From the NCBI GenBank assembly GCA_035310125.1, contig DATGEP010000146.1, forward strand, positions 1-21,642: 21,642 nt of DNA, written 5' to 3'. A program made the position numbers and the translations under genes. This document shows, one piece after another, positions 6,235 through 13,511 of this stretch. The first letter of the stretch is position 1. Each line of letters starts with the position of its first letter. The stretch comes from DATGEP01 sp035310125 (GTDB lineage: Bacteria > Chloroflexota > Ktedonobacteria > Ktedonobacterales > JADMIN01). The notes under the pieces are model-generated. The model worked only from the letters and a program-made list of their open reading frames with translations, did no database searches and was not told the DNA's origin.

Positions 6235-7043
6235 AGCGGCGTAATGCGTAGGTGGTCAATCTCCAGCCATTCGGCGCCACTATCGAGGAGGCCGAAGCGG
6301 AAGACGCCGTGTGGTGTAGCCACAGCATATTGATTGTCAATCCAGGCGACGAATCCGAGCGGGCCGCGTGGGGGATCGGCGGCCGCCAGCACCTCATTTC
6401 CATCCATCCAGAAGTAAGCCCGCTCTGCCCGCCACTCTAGCGCATACTCATGCCACTCGGTGAGGGATGTATTGAGCACGGCCTCCTGGGCTCCGGTGAC
6501 ACGTCGCACCCACCGCGCGGCGGCGCGATCATCGCGAGAGATCCGTGCCCAGGCCATCGCGCCGAGTGCGGGCGCACCTGCTGCGAGCGATTGCCAGCGG
6601 TGGGCATGGATCACCTGTGCTTTCCAGCCGCAGCCCGGCATGCCCGGTACGAGCGCCATGTTGGAGGGCGGTGACGCCGCGAAGAACCAGACCGCATCAG
6701 GCAGGCGCGGCATACCTCCGGCCAGGGTCAGCGGATAATTCCAGAAGCCGAAGCCCGCCGTGCCGCGCAGCGACACCAGCGGATCGGACACCGTCGCTTG
6801 GATTGTGTGCGAGGCACGGGCACGAACTTCAAGTCGGAGCGGCGGACGCCAGGGATAGCGCGAGAGCGGGCGGTTCGCGTAATCGTCTATCTGCGCGTCG
6901 GCGTAGCGGCGGCTGGTGGCCGCTGGCAGCGCCAGCCGCAGTGACGAGTCGGCGATGTCGAGCGTGCCGCCGCCAGCGAGCGTGGTCGTCCAGTGGGCGT
7001 CGAGCGTCCCCTCGAACTCGTCATCTATGCGTAGCCGGGACAT
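6231..7043 (-). CDS. GH16-like concanavalin-fold protein, probably non-catalytic
   Basis: The 270-residue product starts MSRLRIDDEFEGTLDAHWTT and looks like a beta-sandwich of the concanavalin A/LamG-glycosidase type. DDEFEG at the start, the aromatic middle GFGFWNYPL (97-105) and especially TEWHEYALEWRAERAYFWMD (195-214), followed by GNEV, match the 'WHxYxxEWxxxxxxxYxDG' strands of glycoside hydrolase family 16. The GH16 catalytic signature ExDxE is not visible at the expected place, so enzymatic activity is doubtful; sugar or polymer binding is an alternative. No signal peptide is seen, suggesting a cytoplasmic protein. ATG 7043 was chosen because AAAGGAC and AGGCGG lie just upstream and homology begins there; the open frame continues 47 residues upstream with low-quality sequence. 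The gene is divergent from argJ and convergent with the methyltransferase. Confidence 0.75.
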   Translation of the reverse strand: MSRLRIDDEFEGTLDAHWTTTLAGGGTLDIADSSLRLALPAATSRRYADAQIDDYANRPLSRYPWRPPLRLEVRARASHTIQATVSDPLVSLRGTAGFGFWNYPLTLAGGMPRLPDAVWFFAASPPSNMALVPGMPGCGWKAQVIHAHRWQSLAAGAPALGAMAWARISRDDRAAARWVRRVTGAQEAVLNTSLTEWHEYALEWRAERAYFWMDGNEVLAAADPPRGPLGFVAWIDNQYAVATPHGVFRFGLLDSGAEWLEIDHLRITPL

Positions 7044-7071
7044 ACCGCCTGCTCGTCCTTTCGCGCGCCGG

Positions 7072-7100
7072 TTGCGGCAGTTTGGCCCGCATTGTACAAT
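7072..7100 (+). promoter_or_regulatory. Promoter for argJ-argD
   Basis: TTGCGG (7072-7077) and TACAAT (7095-7100) are separated by exactly 17 bases; the -10 matches consensus at five of six positions. It lies in the 185-base gap between divergent genes, giving an expected leader of about 120 bases before argJ. I do not see an ARG box or a T-box in that leader. Confidence 0.55.
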
Positions 7101-7228
7101 ATCCAGGCTTACCTGAAAACGTGAAACTGGCGCATGAATACGCGCACCTGTCCGTTCTGCTGTCGCGCCTTTTGGTGCTGGCATCCAGTGAAAGGTGTGC
7201 CGCGCGCCTCAAAGAGGAGCCTGGCGAC

Positions 7229-8479
7229 GTGTCCGATCCCACCGATTATATGACTCGCGACCTTCCCGCGGGCCTTCGCCTCGTCGAAGGAGGCGTAACC
7301 GCCGCGCCCGGATTTCGTGCCGGCAACACGAGCTGCGGAATTAAGTCCGATGCTGGCACGCCAGATATGGCGATGCTGGTCGCCGATGTACCCTGCGTGA
7401 CTGCCGCAATGTTCACCACGAGCAAAACCGCCTCCCATACTGTGCATGTCTGCAAGGCGCATCTCGCGGAGGGCGGCAATCGCGTGCGGGCGGTGATCGT
7501 GAATAGCGGCAACGCGAACTGCGCGAATGGCGAGCGCGGCCAGCGCGACGCGGTGCGCATGGCGGAGCTGGCGGCGGCGAAGGTGGGCGCTCATCCAAAT
7601 GAAGTGATGGTCTCGTCCACCGGCATTATTGGCCGCCCGCTGCCAATGGAGAAGGTGGAGCGCGGCATCGCACAGATCGAGGTGCGCGCGGACGGCGGGC
7701 CAGATTTCGGCGTCGGCATCATGACCACGGATACGCGCTCGAAGACCAACGCCGTCGAGTTCGCGCTGGGCGGCACGACGGCTCGCCTGGGTGGCTCCAC
7801 GAAGGGCGTCGGCATGATCTACCCGAATATGGCGACGATGCTATGCTATGTAACGACTAATGCCGCCGTCGAGCCGGAATTTCTGCGGCAGACATGGAAG
7901 GCGGCGATAGATGACTCGTTCAATATGGTCTGTGTGGACGGAGACATGTCCACCAATGACTCCGCCTTCCTTTTCGCGAGCGGACAGGCCGGCAACGAGC
8001 CACTGCGTGAGGGCGCACCGGGCGCCGAAACATTCGTCAGCGCTGTACGCTACCTGACGCGCTATCTAGCACGTGAGATGGCCCGCGACGGCGAGGGCGC
8101 CGAGCACCTGATGATCGTGCGCGTGCGGGGCGCCGCCTCTGAGGCGGATGCGCGCAAAGCCGCGCGGGCGGTCACGGCGTCCTCAATTTGGAAGTGCGCG
8201 GTGGCGGGTGAGGACCCAAACTGGGGCCGTATTTGGTCCACGATAGGCGCGAGCCAGGTGCGGCTCGATGCGAATACGCTGGATGTGTCGCTCGGAGGAG
8301 TGCCAATCGTACGGGGAGGCGTAGCGGCGAGCTTCGATCCGACAGCGGCAAAGCAGGCGATGAAGGGCGCCGACGTCTATGTGGACGTGGACCTGCACCA
8401 GGGCGCCTTTGAAGCGACGGCGTGGGGCTGTGATCTGACCCACGGCTATGTTGATGAGAACGCGACATACACGCGTTAG
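7229..8479 (+). CDS. argJ: Glutamate N-acetyltransferase / ornithine acetyltransferase ArgJ
   Basis: ArgJ transfers the acetyl group from N-acetylornithine to glutamate in the cyclic arginine pathway; some versions also use acetyl-CoA. The 416-residue product has the family hallmarks. The N-terminal part contains GFRAGNTSCGIKSDAGTPDMA and TSKTASHTVHVCK, then the NSGNANCANGERG loop. The self-cleavage site KGVGMIYPNMATML has the nucleophilic Thr at residue 203, giving alpha and beta chains. The C-terminal part has DGDMSTNDS, WKCAVAGEDPNWGRI and ends with GYVDENATYTR, the standard ArgJ terminus. I chose GTG 7229 because GAGGAG lies nine bases upstream and the length is normal (about 400-415); the frame is open much further upstream without homology. 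argD follows after 14 bases, so they form an operon. argC and argB are not adjacent. Mono- versus bifunctionality cannot be decided from sequence. Confidence 0.96.
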   Translation: MSDPTDYMTRDLPAGLRLVEGGVTAAPGFRAGNTSCGIKSDAGTPDMAMLVADVPCVTAAMFTTSKTASHTVHVCKAHLAEGGNRVRAVIVNSGNANCANGERGQRDAVRMAELAAAKVGAHPNEVMVSSTGIIGRPLPMEKVERGIAQIEVRADGGPDFGVGIMTTDTRSKTNAVEFALGGTTARLGGSTKGVGMIYPNMATMLCYVTTNAAVEPEFLRQTWKAAIDDSFNMVCVDGDMSTNDSAFLFASGQAGNEPLREGAPGAETFVSAVRYLTRYLAREMARDGEGAEHLMIVRVRGAASEADARKAARAVTASSIWKCAVAGEDPNWGRIWSTIGASQVRLDANTLDVSLGGVPIVRGGVAASFDPTAAKQAMKGADVYVDVDLHQGAFEATAWGCDLTHGYVDENATYTR

Positions 8480-8493
8480 GAGAGTTAAGAGCA

Positions 8494-9720
8494 ATGACAA
8501 CCACAACGCCCACGACGAACTCAACGGCAGCGCAGCCGGAGCAGCGCGATTGGAAGGCGCTTGAGCGCAAATATTACCAGCACACGTTCAATCGCGAGCT
8601 GGTCATGGAGCGGGGCGAGGGCGTGCGTGTATGGGACGCGAACGGCAAGGTCTATCTCGATCTCGTCGCGGGTATCGCCACCAATGTGCTGGGGCACGCC
8701 CACCCTGCGGTCGTACGGGCCATTCAGGAGCAAGCCGCGAAGCTGATCCATGTCTCGAACCTCTACATTAACGAGCGGCAGGTAGAGCTGGCCGAGGAGC
8801 TGTATAACGTCAGCGGCGGCATGAAGTCGTTCTTCTCGAACAGCGGCGCCGAGGCGAACGAGGGCGCCATCAAGCTGGCTCGGAAGTATGGCCGGCTCAA
8901 CCGCAATGGCGCGTTCGAGATCATCAGCATGGACCACTCGTTCCATGGGCGCACGCTGGCGACGACGGCTGCTACCGGCCAGAAGAAGTATCAGGATACA
9001 TGGCTTCCGCTCCCCGACGGCTTCAAGCAGGTGCCATTCAATGACCTGGATGCGATCAAAGCGGCGACCACCACGAAGACCATCGCGATCCTGATCGAAG
9101 GCGTGCAGGGCGAAGGCGGTATCCATCCGGCTTCGCAGGAGTATATGCGGGGACTACGTGCCTTCTGCGACGAGCAGAACCTGATCCTGATCTGCGATGA
9201 GGTACAGGCGGGCATGGGCCGCACGGGCCGGTTCTTCAGCTGGCAGCACTTCGGCATCACGCCCGATATTACGACGATGGCGAAGGGTTTGGCCGGCGGT
9301 GTGCCCATCGGCGCGATGCTGGCGGCGCCGCGTGCGGACATCTTCGAGCCCGGCGACCACGGGACGACGTTCGGCGGCAATCCCATCGCCTGCGCGGCGG
9401 GTGTCGCCACCGTGCGCACGATACGTGACCAGCACCTGCTGGAGCATGCGACGGAGATGGGAGAGTATCTCAACGGCAAGATCGCCGATCTTGCCGCCAG
9501 GTATGACATCATCACCGACAGGCGCGGCCTCGGCCTGATGCGCGCCTTTGATCTGAAAGAGCCGCGTGCTCAGGAGATTATGGACCGAGCGATGGAGCGC
9601 GGTCTGCTCGTCACCAACGCTGGCCCGTCCACCATCCGTATCATCCCGCCCCTGATTCTTCAGAGCTCCGAGATTGACGAGGCGATGGAGAAGCTGGATG
9701 CGGCGATGGCCGCGCTGTAG
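8494..9720 (+). CDS. argD: Acetylornithine aminotransferase ArgD
   Basis: This class III pyridoxal-phosphate aminotransferase converts N-acetylglutamate semialdehyde to N-acetylornithine using glutamate. Its substrate step sits directly before ArgJ's in the pathway. Among 408 residues: substrate-side LDLVAGIATNVLGHAHP, SNSGAEANEGAIKLARKYG for phosphate binding, the SFHGRTLATTAATGQ motif, EGVQGEGG, LICDEVQAGMGRTG with Asp235 to bind the pyridine nitrogen, and TTMAKGLAGGVPIGA with the Schiff-base Lys264, then GTTFGGNPIACAA. All key residues are present and length is typical. The first 18 residues (Thr-rich) are an unstructured leader. Start ATG 8494 is preceded by AGGAGAG, which overlaps the end of the argJ stop region. 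GABA or succinyl-ornithine activity cannot be excluded, but the argJ context favours ArgD. Confidence 0.97.
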   Translation: MTTTTPTTNSTAAQPEQRDWKALERKYYQHTFNRELVMERGEGVRVWDANGKVYLDLVAGIATNVLGHAHPAVVRAIQEQAAKLIHVSNLYINERQVELAEELYNVSGGMKSFFSNSGAEANEGAIKLARKYGRLNRNGAFEIISMDHSFHGRTLATTAATGQKKYQDTWLPLPDGFKQVPFNDLDAIKAATTTKTIAILIEGVQGEGGIHPASQEYMRGLRAFCDEQNLILICDEVQAGMGRTGRFFSWQHFGITPDITTMAKGLAGGVPIGAMLAAPRADIFEPGDHGTTFGGNPIACAAGVATVRTIRDQHLLEHATEMGEYLNGKIADLAARYDIITDRRGLGLMRAFDLKEPRAQEIMDRAMERGLLVTNAGPSTIRIIPPLILQSSEIDEAMEKLDAAMAAL

Positions 9721-9731
9721 GAGGTACTATT

Positions 9732-9871
9732 TACCACGGAGACGACGAGGATAACAGAGAAGCACGACGGGAAGCAGCGTCTGGCGTGAGTCGCCAGTCC
9801 GCGTTACGCGCGGCACGGATTCGCATCCGCCCGCTTCGCGCCTCTTCGCTTCCTCTTTGCTCTCCGTGGTA
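9732..9871. repeat. 140-bp inverted-repeat element with ACCACGGAGA ends
   Basis: Perfect 11-bp terminal inverted repeats, TACCACGGAGA (9732-9742) and TCTCCGTGGTA (9861-9871), bound 140 bases. Imperfect similarity continues inward: left GACGAGGATAACAGAGAAG resembles the complement of right CTTCGCTTCCTCTTTGCTC. Ends of the 'ACCACGGAGACACGGAG' kind are, from memory, widespread non-coding repeats in environmental bacterial genomes. It encodes nothing obvious and may be a miniature element or intergenic repeat. Confidence 0.6.
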
Positions 9872-9907
9872 TCTCCTGATGTCGGTGGAAAGCGCTCAAC
9901 CAGGCGA

Positions 9908-9964
9908 CCTGGTGGGGCCGGCATTCCTGCCGGCCTGCGCGGACATTCTTGTCCGCGCCACCGG
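9908..9964. repeat. Double-hairpin repeat with three-way-junction potential
   Basis: Hairpin one is GGCCGGCA-TTCC-TGCCGGCC (9916-9935). Hairpin two is GCGCGGACA-TTCT-TGTCCGCGC (9937-9958). Both have the same apex, CATTCYTG. GGTG (9911-9914) pairs with CACC (9959-9962), closing both hairpins into a possible three-way junction. This resembles REP-type palindromic elements. Confidence 0.6.
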
Positions 9965-10037
9965 TAGGAATCACTGCCAATATCAGTAATTTTCAGGGCG
10001 CCGGAGCGCGCCGAAGCATGTGTGAGGAGAATTGACA

Positions 10038-11498
10038 ATGCCAGAGGACGCACGCACAGGTGAACAGCCCGGCATAGACCGACACTCCGCCAATGGGAAT
10101 ACCGCGGCGAGTGGCGCGGCGGCCAAGGCATATCTGGACGAGGGGAACACGGCTGCCGCCGACGGTGACTTTGAAGCCGCGGAAGAGGCGTTCGAGCAAG
10201 CCGTGGCGGCGGATCCCGCCGACGCGCGGGCACGCTATAACCTGGCGCTTGCCCGGCAAAATCTTGGTGATCCCGAGGGCGCCATCGCATCGTACATGCG
10301 CGCCATTCAGCTTGATCCGCATCTCATCGAGGCGTACATCAACCTCGGCAACCTGTACGGCGAGCTTGGGTTGGAGGAGGAGGCGCTGGAGGTGTTCCAG
10401 CGTGCGCTCGATCTCGATAGCGGCAACGACGAGCTGTTCATCAACGTTGGTGACTCGTATCGCAACCTGGGCTTCTACGAGGACGCTATTCTTGCCTACC
10501 GCCAGGCGCAAATCCTCAATCCCGACAACCCACTGGCGGCCGACAACCTGCGCGATGTGCGTGAGCGGTTGAACGAGCAGGCGGAACATATCGCCGATCT
10601 GGAGCGGCATGTGGACGAGGACCCACGAGACGTGTCGCGCTACTCCGATCTGGTGAGCGCCTATCTGGAGGCGCATCGTGAAGAGGACGCGCTCAATCTG
10701 GTAAACCAGATGATCGCCCTCGACCCGGAGAATCCGGCGACGTACGAGACGCAGGCGACCGTCTACGAGGCGATGAGTCGCGTAGACGAGGCGGCGGATG
10801 CGTGGGAGCGTGTGGTGCAGCTCTCCCCCGACGATTCCGAAGCGTGGCAGCATCTCGGGCTGTGGCGCGAGGAACAGGGCCGGATGGATGACTCCATCGC
10901 CGCCTATCGCAAAGCCGTCGAGACCAGCCCAGAGTCCGCGGCGGCGCGGTTCAGTCTGGCGGAGGTGCTGCGCGACGCAGATCATTATGACGAGGCGATT
11001 GCGACGTACCAGCAAATCGTGGCCGCGTACAAAGATGCGGGGTCCGAGCAGGATGAGGAGACGCTGGCGGATGCCTACGCCGGTCTGGCCGCGAGCCAAA
11101 ATCTCGCGGCGCGGTTCGATGATGCGCTGGCAACCTCGGCGGAATTCTTGCAGCGCTTCCCGGATCAACCAGAGGCGCTGTATGAGCAGGCATCCGCGTA
11201 CGACGCGCTGGGCCGCCATGACGAGGCCATTACCGCATACGAGAGCGCTTTAGAGGGCGACCCACTCAATCCGGGCATCTGTAGCGACCTGGCGAACACG
11301 TACCTGGAAGTTGGCCGCGTGGACGATGCGATTGAGATGGCGGAGACTGCCGTGTCGCTGGATCCAGATTTCGCGGCTGGGTATGATACGCTGGCGCAGG
11401 CGCTGGAACGCGCGGGCCGGACGGCTGAGGCGCAGGCGGCGATCCAGCGCGCGGATGCTATTCGTGCGGCTGAGCAGGATGAGGAGGACGACGACTAG
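10038..11498 (+). CDS. Cytoplasmic protein of about twelve TPR repeats
   Basis: The 486-residue product is almost entirely tetratricopeptide repeats, which fold as helical pairs and bind other proteins. I count about twelve units between residues 26 and 476, with typical W/Y-x2-L/I-G-x2-Y and A-x3-Y/F-x-x-A-x-x-x-(D/N)P patterns, e.g. AYINLGNLYGELGLEEEALE (99-118), AWQHLGLWREEQGRMDDSIA (269-288) and ALYEQASAYDALGRHDEAIT (380-399). The repeat phase is broken around 170-200 (LRDVRERLNEQAEHIADLER), probably a hinge. It has no signal peptide, no catalytic domain, and an acidic tail (EQDEEDDD). ATG 10038 follows GAGGAG with an eight-base spacer; TTG two codons earlier is possible. The adapter role is inferred; no client is identifiable. 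Confidence 0.92.
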   Translation: MPEDARTGEQPGIDRHSANGNTAASGAAAKAYLDEGNTAAADGDFEAAEEAFEQAVAADPADARARYNLALARQNLGDPEGAIASYMRAIQLDPHLIEAYINLGNLYGELGLEEEALEVFQRALDLDSGNDELFINVGDSYRNLGFYEDAILAYRQAQILNPDNPLAADNLRDVRERLNEQAEHIADLERHVDEDPRDVSRYSDLVSAYLEAHREEDALNLVNQMIALDPENPATYETQATVYEAMSRVDEAADAWERVVQLSPDDSEAWQHLGLWREEQGRMDDSIAAYRKAVETSPESAAARFSLAEVLRDADHYDEAIATYQQIVAAYKDAGSEQDEETLADAYAGLAASQNLAARFDDALATSAEFLQRFPDQPEALYEQASAYDALGRHDEAITAYESALEGDPLNPGICSDLANTYLEVGRVDDAIEMAETAVSLDPDFAAGYDTLAQALERAGRTAEAQAAIQRADAIRAAEQDEEDDD

Positions 11499-11534
11499 TT
11501 CAGAGCCGTTCGCACGCACGTAAACGTACCATGC

Positions 11535-11566
11535 ACGGATGGTAATCGTTGCCGCTTGCCATCCGT
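11535..11566 (+). terminator. Stem-loop after the TPR gene
   Basis: ACGGATGG (11535-11542) and CCATCCGT (11559-11566) can pair around a 16-base loop, 36 bases after the stop, followed by TAAACG. There is no U-run, so this could be a weak terminator or a leader structure of the next gene. Confidence 0.35.
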
Positions 11567-11628
11567 TAAACGCTATAAGAGCAAATGGCTGTGGTTGTGT
11601 ACGACACATGCGGAAAGTGAGCGGCGGT

Positions 11629-12720
11629 ATGTTCTGTCTGGGGTGCGGGGCTGAGGCGCCAATGAGCGCGGTCAAATGCTCCGTGTGTGGACGTGACCTG
11701 GGCCGGCCCACCGGCGAAACGCAGTTCGCGGACAGCACATTGCCCGTATTTTCGCCAACCGCATCGTACCCCCGCTACACCGTGCCCACCATGGTTCCCG
11801 CTATCCCTGCTGGCGGGGCCGCAGGCGCTCGTGGCGCTCTCGATAAGCCAGGGTTGCCCAGCGACACCTATGGCCGGGCGGCGCTGGTGACTGCTATCGC
11901 GATGGCGGTTGACCTGTTGCTGCCGTGGGTCGTGATGAGTGGAACGCATCGGTCGCTTGCGTCTGTCGGAGCACCTGCGCTGCTGGTGCTGCTGACGCTC
12001 GGCGCGGCGGCCTTGCCGCTCTTCAATTCCGCGTGGCGGCGCAAGCCGGTCTATGCGGTATTGCCCATGATTGCCGGCAGCCTCTCTGTGGGCGGTGTCT
12101 GTACGCTTTGGGTGGTACTCACGTACCTCTCGTATCAGATATCGGTCGTGGGGGCTGCCGTTTCGAGTGGAGCTGTACCGGCGAGCACTCCCCCATCCAG
12201 CTTTATTCCAGACGTAGGTATCTATCTATTCCTGCTCGGCGGCGGGGTGCTCATCTTTACGGGATATCATGTGTTTTTGGCGGCGGTCAGCGAGACGTCT
12301 CGTGGGGCGATATCGTTCACGCCTGCCCCCGCGTTCACGCCACCTTCGCCTTCGCCCGCGCCACAAACCATCCCTCCATACCTTCAGCCGCAGCTTGGCA
12401 TGACGCCCATTCCTGCTCCCGCATCGGCGCCGCTGCCCGCGAGCGCTTCTCGACCACTCGCAGGCATCTCTGTACCTCACGGAAACGGCAATGCGGACGG
12501 TCAGGCGGCGTCTCTCGGTGTTTCGCACGGCAGTGTTGCGACGCCATCCGCTCTCGCGATGCCCGATGGTGTGCCACAAGAGGGCGCGCGAGCGGCGGCG
12601 CAAGGTGCGGCATCCCGTGTGCCGCTGCCAGGAAGCGCGGAATGGAGCGAAGCGCCGCGACAGCCCGAATATATGCGGCCGTCGCTTGGCTGGCAGCGGG
12701 GTCCGCGCGTTCGACGCTAA
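11629..12720 (+). CDS. Zinc-ribbon membrane protein with disordered C-terminal tail
   Basis: The 363-residue product begins with a zinc ribbon, MFCLGCGAEAPMSAVKCSVC, with Cys3, Cys6, Cys17 and Cys20 as ligands. A Pro/Thr-rich linker follows, then four predicted membrane helices (AALVTAIAMAVDLLLPWVVM; VGAPALLVLLTLGAAALPLF; AVLPMIAGSLSVGGVCTLWVV; VGIYLFLLGGGVLIFTGYHV). The last 140 residues are Pro/Ala/Ser-rich and look disordered. I recognise no specific family beyond 'zinc-ribbon domain-containing protein'. I chose ATG 11629 because the ribbon starts there, as is usual for this architecture; ATG 11608 and ATG 11539 are also in frame but lack better binding sites. A function cannot be given. 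Its stop is 14 bases from the stop of the convergent response regulator. Confidence 0.75.
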   Translation: MFCLGCGAEAPMSAVKCSVCGRDLGRPTGETQFADSTLPVFSPTASYPRYTVPTMVPAIPAGGAAGARGALDKPGLPSDTYGRAALVTAIAMAVDLLLPWVVMSGTHRSLASVGAPALLVLLTLGAAALPLFNSAWRRKPVYAVLPMIAGSLSVGGVCTLWVVLTYLSYQISVVGAAVSSGAVPASTPPSSFIPDVGIYLFLLGGGVLIFTGYHVFLAAVSETSRGAISFTPAPAFTPPSPSPAPQTIPPYLQPQLGMTPIPAPASAPLPASASRPLAGISVPHGNGNADGQAASLGVSHGSVATPSALAMPDGVPQEGARAAAQGAASRVPLPGSAEWSEAPRQPEYMRPSLGWQRGPRVRR

Positions 12721-12734
12721 TACGCCTACGTGGT

Positions 12735-13154
12735 TTAGGACGCGGCGGCATGCTGCACGCGCCCCATCACCGGCGGCATCTGGATCTCAGCGACGAATGC
12801 GGCGAGGGTGGCTACGAGCTGGAGCACCTTGTCCAGCTCGAAAGGTTTGCGCAGCAGCACATGCACCTCTGGCGGACATTCATCGGCGGGAAGCCCACTG
12901 GCGGTCATAAGCGCCAGACGGTACGGTGGCAGCGTGCCGGCGCGCTGGCGTAGCCGGCGACAGACCTCCCAGCCGTCCACATACGGCATCATCAAATCCA
13001 TCAACACGACACAGCCATCCGGCTGCTCTTCCAGCGCCTCAATCACCTTCGTTCCATCACACAGCAGCGTGACCTCGTACCCGTCACACTCGAACGCGAA
13101 ACGCAGCAGCTCTCGGATGGCACGATCGTCATCCACGACCAATACATGAGTCAT
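12735..13154 (-). CDS. Single-domain response regulator (receiver only)
   Basis: The 139-residue protein is a CheY-like receiver with no output domain. It has the acidic pocket Asp8-Asp9-Asp10 (HVLVVDDDRA), the phospho-acceptor Asp53 in VVLMDLMMP, Thr84 in ALMTASG and Lys103 in RKPFEL, so all signalling residues are intact. The C-terminal 25 residues (FVAEIQMPPVMGRVQHAAAS) form a short tail. It should be phosphorylated by a histidine kinase encoded elsewhere, as none is adjacent, and act by protein-protein contact. ATG 13154 was chosen because AAGGGAG lies eight bases upstream and the domain begins there; the frame continues 17 codons upstream without homology. It shares the receiver end KPFELD with the decayed gene near 4200. 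Confidence 0.93.
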   Translation of the reverse strand: MTHVLVVDDDRAIRELLRFAFECDGYEVTLLCDGTKVIEALEEQPDGCVVLMDLMMPYVDGWEVCRRLRQRAGTLPPYRLALMTASGLPADECPPEVHVLLRKPFELDKVLQLVATLAAFVAEIQMPPVMGRVQHAAAS

Positions 13155-13511
13155 GACTCGCGCTCCCTTCGGACCCCGTAGCGTCGCGTCCGGCGGTAAT
13201 CGCAACAGCCGGGCGCATCATTTAGAACTTATGTTCTATAATAACATGGACAGTTCACTCTGGCAAGCCTCTCTTTTCGGTTTCTGTCTCGCATCAGGGC
13301 CGCTGGTTTTGATGAGCGCATCAAGCGTGAAGCTCGCCGTGTAAAACGCGGGGGCAGTTCATCACAACCGTCATGTCCCATAGTCGTGCGGCTGTGTAAC
13401 CTTCCTGTGTAATAGCGTCTCAAGTGAAGGCTTGCTACCAGTTTGATGTCTGGTTCGTATACCGATGCGGAACCGTCATTCCAATCACGAATAACGACAT
13501 GGAGGGGTTTC
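13155..13511. other. Divergent intergenic gap
   Basis: No gene is supported. Apart from the LexA-like palindrome (13224-13237) and an overlapping TATAAT (13237-13242), it holds a 32-codon ATG frame from 13245 with no binding site. It ends with GGAGGGG before the ABC ATPase start at 13512. A promoter for the ABC pair must be here, but I cannot assign it. Confidence 0.5.
13223..13238. promoter_or_regulatory. LexA-like palindromic operator candidate
   Basis: TAGAAC-TTAT-GTTCTA is a perfect 16-base palindrome apart from its centre. Its GAAC-N4-GTTC core equals the Gram-positive SOS-box core. It overlaps TATAAT (13237-13242) on the + strand and is 69 bases upstream of the response regulator start on the - strand. 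No lexA or SOS gene is adjacent, so function is uncertain. Confidence 0.4.

Larger units (their letters stand above)
9721..10037. other. Intergenic gap made mostly of repeat elements
   Basis: No gene is supported. The gap contains an inverted-repeat element (9732-9871) and a double-hairpin element (9908-9964), listed separately. It ends with the GAGGAG ribosome binding site (10024-10029) of the TPR gene. I do not see a clear promoter. Confidence 0.6.

Noticed and set aside
6545..7228. Upstream extension of the argJ frame
   Set aside because: It overlaps the opposite-strand GH16-like gene and shows no ArgJ homology; GTG 7229 has a good ribosome binding site and gives the normal length.
9993..11219. 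Long - strand open frame opposite the TPR gene
   Set aside because: It is an antisense shadow; the + strand has unmistakable TPR periodicity.
11925..12953. Second + frame of 342 codons overlapping the zinc-ribbon gene
   Set aside because: Arg/Cys-rich nonsense composition, no domain, no binding site, and it runs into the response regulator on the other strand.
13245..13344. 32-codon ATG frame just after TATAAT
   Set aside because: No Shine-Dalgarno, start too close to the -10 for a leader, and no similarity.
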